NCBI RefSeq assembly: GCF_040807025.1
Contig: NC_090952.1
Coordinates: 20,767,068-20,831,067, forward strand
Source: Struthio camelus
Lineage: Eukaryota; Chordata; Aves; Struthioniformes; Struthionidae
Reading direction: 5' to 3'
Length of the DNA: 64,000 nucleotides
Both the position numbers and the translations under genes were made by a program. Shown here in pieces: positions 59,218 through 64,000 of the stretch. Below the pieces are notes generated by a model. That model was not told the origin of the DNA, did not search any database, and saw nothing but the letters and a program-made list of their open reading frames with translations. Positions within the stretch are counted from its first letter, which is position 1, and the number at the start of each line of letters is the position of its first letter.

Positions 59218-61426
59218 GTAAGTATTTTGAATATAAAACCTACAAAATTCTGAATATTGGTTTAAAATGTGATTCCCTTCCCTACTCCCTCCCTGCCAAG
59301 GAAAAACAGGGTTTCCTTCTTGCCTAAAATTATGAAATAGCCTGAAGTTCAGTACTTGGGAAAGTGTTTTTTTAGCAGACGATTAGCTGCACTGAAATGC
59401 AGCAAATAAAGTTAAGCACTTTAAGTTCAGTTTTCTCCTACTGGAGGTAACGCCAATTAAGGTCTCAGGCTGAAACTCTACTCTTGTTATTATAGAAAAG
59501 AAGACGTATACCATCTGGTATACAATTTTGCAAAGAAAAGTCAATTATCTAGATACTCTATACTCACACGAAATATATCTGACAAAGGCTAAAAATGAAT
59601 TTGATGGACAGAGCGCTAACATTTAATTTAGCAAAGAACACATTGAAAAGTTGTGCTAGATAAGGCCTCACTAAGAGCTAGCCACTTAGAAAATGATTAC
59701 CAGCACACCAAATAATGCTCATCTTTCGAAAACCCACTATTAGTTTATTTTTACTTAGAATGCATTTTTTGGTGGGAGTTTTAATGTTATTAATTGTGTG
59801 ACCAAAGTATGTTATATTAAATCAGCTAGTTTTAGTCTAGAGGAAAACAAGTTACTTGTTAGCTGCTTTTCTCTCTCCAGTCCTCCCCCACCCTCCAACC
59901 ATAAAGACAACGTATATGCTCCTACTTTTCAGAGAAGCACTTGTTAAGATAATATGGTTAGTCTGCAAAAATACAACATTTTATTAATAATAATTACTAA
60001 CAATAAAGTTATTAGAAAATGCTAAGATGACAAATCCACCCATGCAAAATGCGAGAGGCCCATTTTAGCCCCCTCCGACACAGAGAAATTTAGATTTTCT
60101 AGGGTAGCTAGGAAATGTATTTTTGGAAGTAACACAGAAGTGCGACTTCTTTATTCTTTTCCCAAATCTCCTGAACCCAGCCTGCTAACAAAAACATCGC
60201 CAATGCACATGAAAAGTCAGTGTTTACAAGTTAAGGTTCAACAAAACATGATTCCACGTTTTATAAAACACTTGAGTTTCAATAAAACAGGTATTTTCAA
60301 ACCTTTTAATAGATGTCAAAGACGGGAAATCCCAGTTTCCCCCTTTCAGACAGCAGTGAGCCATTTCGACAATTTAAATTTTGGCTTCTTGCCTTGTCTT
60401 TTGAGAGAGAGACACACACCAAAAGATCAAATACAAAACCCATACCTAGGATACAAGATACATGAGAGATTTCTTTTTCCCTCGTAACTTCAAGCATCAA
60501 AAAGCTGAAAGCCTAATCTAGCCCTCAGCTGAAAGAAGCTTGGATGCAAGTAAACAATGAAGCAAGTCGTATCTAACGAAGAATGGATCAGACGAGCACG
60601 TTTCAAGGGATAACCAATCAGGAGAGTGGTAGCATGCTGTTTCTAAGCAATAGCTCCCGGATTTCTTAGTCCTGATATTTCAGATGCTTTCTCTGCCGTG
60701 TCAGTGGCACAAAACTGTAGACCGAGTTCTATAAACGCTTTAGCTAGTAAGTAAATATTTGTTATGCCCAGAGGAAACCAAGCACATAGGAATGACAGAC
60801 ATAATTTACCAGATGAAAAATATTCCTTTAAGAACAGCTCAGAACATCAAATTTCACATAGCCTATATGCTGTGAAACTCCTCACTCCAGGTTTCTTCCC
60901 TCAAACAACTCAACACTTTAGACCCACTTTTGGAGCTATGTATCCTGACACTGCCCTCAAGCCACTCATACGTATGCAACAGAAAATGAATGTCCAACTC
61001 TCAGCTCAGCATTTCTCACAACATCACGTAAAAAGAACATGTTTTCCTCCTTTCTGTTAATATCACTGCCATTACTATCCCAAATCGCTTCTACATTGTA
61101 TTACACTGACAAGAAACTATTTGGGAGATTAATAATTGAAGCAGAACTGAGGCATTTAATCAATCTGAGTAACAGATTATTGCTTTGTGTACCACAAAGA
61201 CAGAGATTAGCCTTTTATTATTGATTAGGTTAGCTACGTTTCTGCCAGTTCTGTTGCCCTTATTTTAGCAAGTTTTCAACTTGCAGCAACCTTAGAGACA
61301 AAAAACATTCCCCGGAGCTTTTCTTGATCGCTCTGCATGGATTCATCCCTTCTGAGACCTAGCTGAAGCCCAAGCAACATACGTCCCTGTTTGTTAACTG
61401 GTCTGACTTTCCCCCTTTAATTACAG
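59218..61426. other. Putative intron of the small-gene candidate, otherwise nothing recognised
   Basis: Another plus-strand AG...GT pair lies at about 60679-60739 (acceptor CCTGATATTTCAG, donor CTA/GTAAGTAA). Included in the mRNA it would introduce a stop in the incoming phase. The 115-codon frame at 60140-60487 is unrecognised. Confidence 0.3.
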
Positions 61427-61472
61427 GCCTGAGACGCAACTCATTGAAGAGACTACCGTATTTATTGACTAA
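61427..61472 (+). CDS. Candidate terminal exon of the small two-exon gene
   Basis: A strong plus-strand acceptor (CTTTCCCCCTTTAATTACAG) ends at 61426. After one base completing the split codon, 14 codons read PETQLIEETTVFID and stop at TAA 61470-61472. The acidic end contrasts with the basic first exon. An ATTAAA poly(A) signal variant lies near 61611. Acceptor quality and the phase match are the evidence; the exon is short, so coincidence is possible. Confidence 0.25.
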
Positions 61473-61610
61473 GCAACACACTCCTAAAAAAATTCATAAA
61501 TCAATTACATGACTAATAACCTAATTAACTAATACACACAGCACTCTAATTTACAACTGTCATTTTGCACACTATTACATACAATTATAAAATCATTAAG
61601 TCTTCAAGCC
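61473..61610. other. G-poor tract
   Basis: About 138 nt with very few G on the plus strand and many CTAA, TTAA and ATTA words. If the upstream exon is real it would be the 3' untranslated region. Otherwise it is an extreme of the local strand asymmetry. Confidence 0.45.
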
Positions 61611-61675
61611 ATTAAAGTCTTAAATGTTACGAATCACACACGCTACTACTAAACTACAGTCCTTTAAGTCCTTAG

Positions 61676-61699
61676 GTGCAGGTCTGTCCCTACCTGCAC
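61676..61699. repeat. 8-bp-stem hairpin
   Basis: GTGCAGGT and ACCTGCAC are perfect reverse complements separated by eight bases, inside a short GC-rich patch (about 61670-61760). Confidence 0.7.
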
Positions 61700-61868
61700 A
61701 GGGGCACGGTGGCACAACGCCTGCCGTCAGCAGCAAGGGGACACAGGGGGCACGCAGATGGACATAGCGTAGACAGAATACAGGAAATATGGCAGAGGCA
61801 GGGCACGCAGAGAAGTCTGAAGGTAGTAACAAACTGAAAGCGGCTAGTGAACACTTCTCATGGGTTAC

Positions 61869-61899
61869 CTGCTCGTTTAATCGTGCATCTCTAATCCTG
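61869..61899 (-). CDS. Candidate 31-nt mini-exon, unassigned
   Basis: On the minus strand TTAAATTTTACAG is followed by 31 nt reading RIRDARLNEQ after one base, then a donor CAG/GTAACCC. Two CpG-containing codons (CGA, AACGAG) stand out in CpG-poor DNA. It does not join in phase to the 63037 candidate directly unless the latter is read in another frame. Very short, weakly supported. Confidence 0.15.
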
Positions 61900-62439
61900 C
61901 TGTAAAATTTAAGGAGAAGAGGCTAGGTTTGGGGGGGGAATCCTCTCTGTAGTGATTACAAATCTCTCTCTCTCAGTTAACATGTTGCATGTCTTGAGCT
62001 TTGCAATTCAGCAAAGCAGAGAGACTAGCAAAACAATTGTGCTTAACAGTTCTGTCAAAACTGTCCAAAAAGCCTCAAACAGCTGTCTTCCAGTTTGACG
62101 TAAAATTTTAAAATTGGCTCAGTTCCAGTGAAAACTGTTTGCATCATGTAAAAGGTTTTAGGGAGAGCTGTTTGTAGTATTTTTGTTTGTTGGTTTAATG
62201 AACTTTTTGACAATCTTGGCCTGGATGTCAAGTTTGTTAGGTGACTAAACAATGATTTTCTTCTGGTTTCATGTTTCATCACCAACGCTTGTCAGTTCTC
62301 TCTTAAAAAGACTCAAATTGGTGGTGAATATACGCCGTTACAGAGAAGGCTCCCGTGCAGACATTCTGAAAACATTGCTAGAGTAAACTGCAAGTTTACA
62401 CAGCATGAACACAGGAAAGTGAGTAAGGATTAAATTATA
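61900..62439. other. Non-coding, nothing recognised
   Basis: No element or exon supported. A G8 run lies near 61930. Confidence 0.5.
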
Positions 62440-62750
62440 GAGCATAGAATTGTACAATGATCGGTTTAGAAGGAGCCTCAGCAAGGCATCTAATCCATGC
62501 TCCTGCTCAAAGCTGGGTCAGCTGTGAAATCAGACCAGAACTGGATAAAGATCAGGAATGGATAGAGCTCAAGGCGCTATCCATTTGGGTGTTGAAAACC
62601 CCCCTGGATGGAGACTGCTTCTGGGCAACCTGTTCCAACACCTGCCTGTCCGTACAGTAAAACATTTTTCCTTACCATCCTATCTGAACCTCGCATTTAA
62701 ACTTACGCTCATTGTCTCTTGGCCTCCCACTGTATGCCTCTGTGAAGACT
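62440..62750 (-). mobile_element. CR1 LINE fragment, older copy, ~310 bp
   Basis: CATAGAATTGTACAATGATC is a decayed version of the octamer-bearing CR1 3' end in reverse complement. Downstream blocks match CR1 order: GCTCAAAGCTGGGTCAGCTG, then GGGTGTTGAAAACCCCCCTG, then TTCTGGGCAACCTGTTCCAA, then CACCTGCCTGTCCGTACAGT and AACATTTTTCCTTACCATCC. The element is minus-strand and 5'-truncated. It is clearly more diverged than the other two copies and probably belongs to a different subfamily. Plus-strand frames of 67 and 73 codons inside it are artefacts. Confidence 0.9.
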
Positions 62751-64000
62751 GTGGTTTACGAGAAGAGAGTTTCTTTTGACAGAAAATGCCTTTTTGAAAA
62801 CTAACGTTCTAGAGCCCTAGATGATTAATTCAGCTAAAAACAAAGAACGGAAGCAGTATATAAAGGGGTCAGCATTCTTTTTCTCAAATAAAAGAACAAC
62901 GGAAACATATTCAACTTCCCACACTAATGAAGAGCATACTCGTCTGTCAGCCAAACAAATACCAAACTACCACGTGGGCATAGTCTCCTGGAAGTCTCTG
63001 GAGGAATACTAGAAATATGCCATAGTTCTTACTTACGCTGCTGTGCGCATACATTATTGAAGATATCCAGAACTCGTTCCTAATTTGAATATTTTATTCT
63101 GATTGACAGATTTTCTCCTAGAGAGACCTTGCAATGCTTTTTGAGACATGCTTTAGCTACTGAAATTCTTGGTCTAAATCACATGACCTCAGATTGATTA
63201 TTTATCCCTGTGTGTTATGTTGCTTATATACTACTGAATGAATGCTAAATTGCTTCTCTTTGCCAGTGAAGTTAATGTTCCCAGAGGGCTTAGCTTCCAG
63301 CCACAAGAGGTAGAGATGAGAACACATGAACTCCTGATGGTACTCAAGCCATCTTTGCTCATTTTCACTTGCAAGGGAGAAGCTGCAAAGAAAGACTTAA
63401 CATTCCAGTATGTCACATTCTACCTGACTGAATATCAGTTGAAAACCTGATGTTTAAACTCGTTCAAATTTCAATATGTCTGCACTGTAAAGAGACATAC
63501 TTTTGTTCTTCTCCTTTCTGAGTAGTCGATCCATTCTATCCCAGGAGCTAAGGCGGCTCTGTACTTAACATCAGTTAACCTTCAAACGGCTCTTGTTTTA
63601 TGTAAGTTGATCACGTTTCCTTTACAACAGAATACCTTTAATTAGGATTTGAAAGCTAAGTTGCAAATTTTTCCATTTGTCTGTGCTTGGAAGATTCAAT
63701 GTCAGAGACGTGATTACGGTCTTCCCTTCTGAATGCAGATATATTCCAGCATACGCTGATAACAAACATCTTTCTTACATAACATGAATTAAGTACTAGA
63801 ATAAAGTGAAATAAAAACCTTCAAGGTCTTTTTTTGTAGTTTGCAAGATTAATGCACATGTACTTCTGTAGAGATCATTGCAAATTCTTTTCCTCTAATA
63901 ACATTAAAATACACTTCAATTTCAATGGGAAGAAGGTAGTTTAATTTCAGAGCAGGTTTATGTTTTTGATAAATACTGTTAATCCATCTAGTTTGTGCAC
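62751..64000. other. Right-hand non-coding end with one candidate mini-exon
   Basis: Besides the candidate at 63037, overlapping frames on both strands at 63231-63450 (61 and 70 codons) are stop-poor but unrecognised. No repeat identified to the window end. Confidence 0.45.
63037..63079 (-). CDS. Candidate 43-nt mini-exon, unassigned
   Basis: On the minus strand a near-perfect donor (CAGC/GTAAGTAAG) follows 43 nt that read ERVLDIFNNVCAQQ plus one base. The acceptor (ATATTCAAATTAG) has a poor pyrimidine tract. Another frame, NEFWISSIMYAHSS, is also open, so the frame is not determined. The donor is the best on this strand. No family recognised. Confidence 0.2.

Noticed and set aside
60679..60739. 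Middle exon for the plus-strand small-gene candidate
   Set aside because: Its splice signals are good, but in the phase delivered by the first exon it contains a stop. At most it is an alternative or non-coding exon.
62457..62779. Plus-strand frames of 67 and 73 codons as genes
   Set aside because: They lie inside the CR1 fragment, antisense to it.
1..64000. tRNA, rRNA, spliceosomal RNA, known microRNA precursors or CRISPR arrays
   Set aside because: I looked for characteristic conserved segments and regularly spaced repeats and saw none. A covariance-model search was not possible.

Overview
The window looks like nuclear DNA of a bird, or less likely another sauropsid. It is AT-rich, CpG-poor and mostly non-coding. 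Three 3'-end fragments of CR1 LINEs are recognisable (about 14545-14690, 58580-59060 and 62440-62750, all with the 3' end to the left, so minus strand). Two or three much older tRNA-derived, MIR-like SINE relics are also visible. There are no bacterial operons, Shine-Dalgarno-led genes, CRISPR arrays, rRNAs or tRNAs. Interspersed repeat density is low, as in bird genomes. It reads as intergenic or intronic sequence, and no known gene could be named with confidence.

Layout. 1-21 kb is plain AT-rich DNA. It holds an MIR-like relic near 4.7 kb, a coding-looking minus-strand frame at 7.6-7.9 kb, a regulatory-looking block near 9 kb, a 33-bp inverted repeat near 13.5 kb and a CR1 end near 14.6 kb. 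21-33 kb holds a second MIR-like relic, a G-quadruplex motif, the longest open frame (185 codons, possibly overlapping an old LTR), a second G-rich tract and a TA-rich microsatellite cluster. 33-52 kb is dominated by A-rich tracts, G/C-rich micro-tracts, an 18-bp perfect palindrome and several short frames bounded by splice-like signals. The clearest of these is 43036-43190 on the minus strand. 52-64 kb carries further candidate mini-exons, two CR1 fragments, and a possible two-exon plus-strand small gene (59147-59217 joined to 61427-61472) whose splice phases agree.

How the parts may work together. By eye the plus strand is richer in T in the first ~21 kb and richer in A, with a hint of more C, from about 23 to 62 kb. 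In vertebrates such asymmetry can accompany transcription, so the second part could be the template of minus-strand transcription. Several of the candidate exons lie on that strand. This is inference: each short candidate could occur by chance in 64 kb of AT-rich DNA, and they do not assemble into one recognised protein. The firm annotations are the CR1 fragments and simple repeats. The MIR-like relics are reasonable. The exon candidates and the LTR-like call are leads only.
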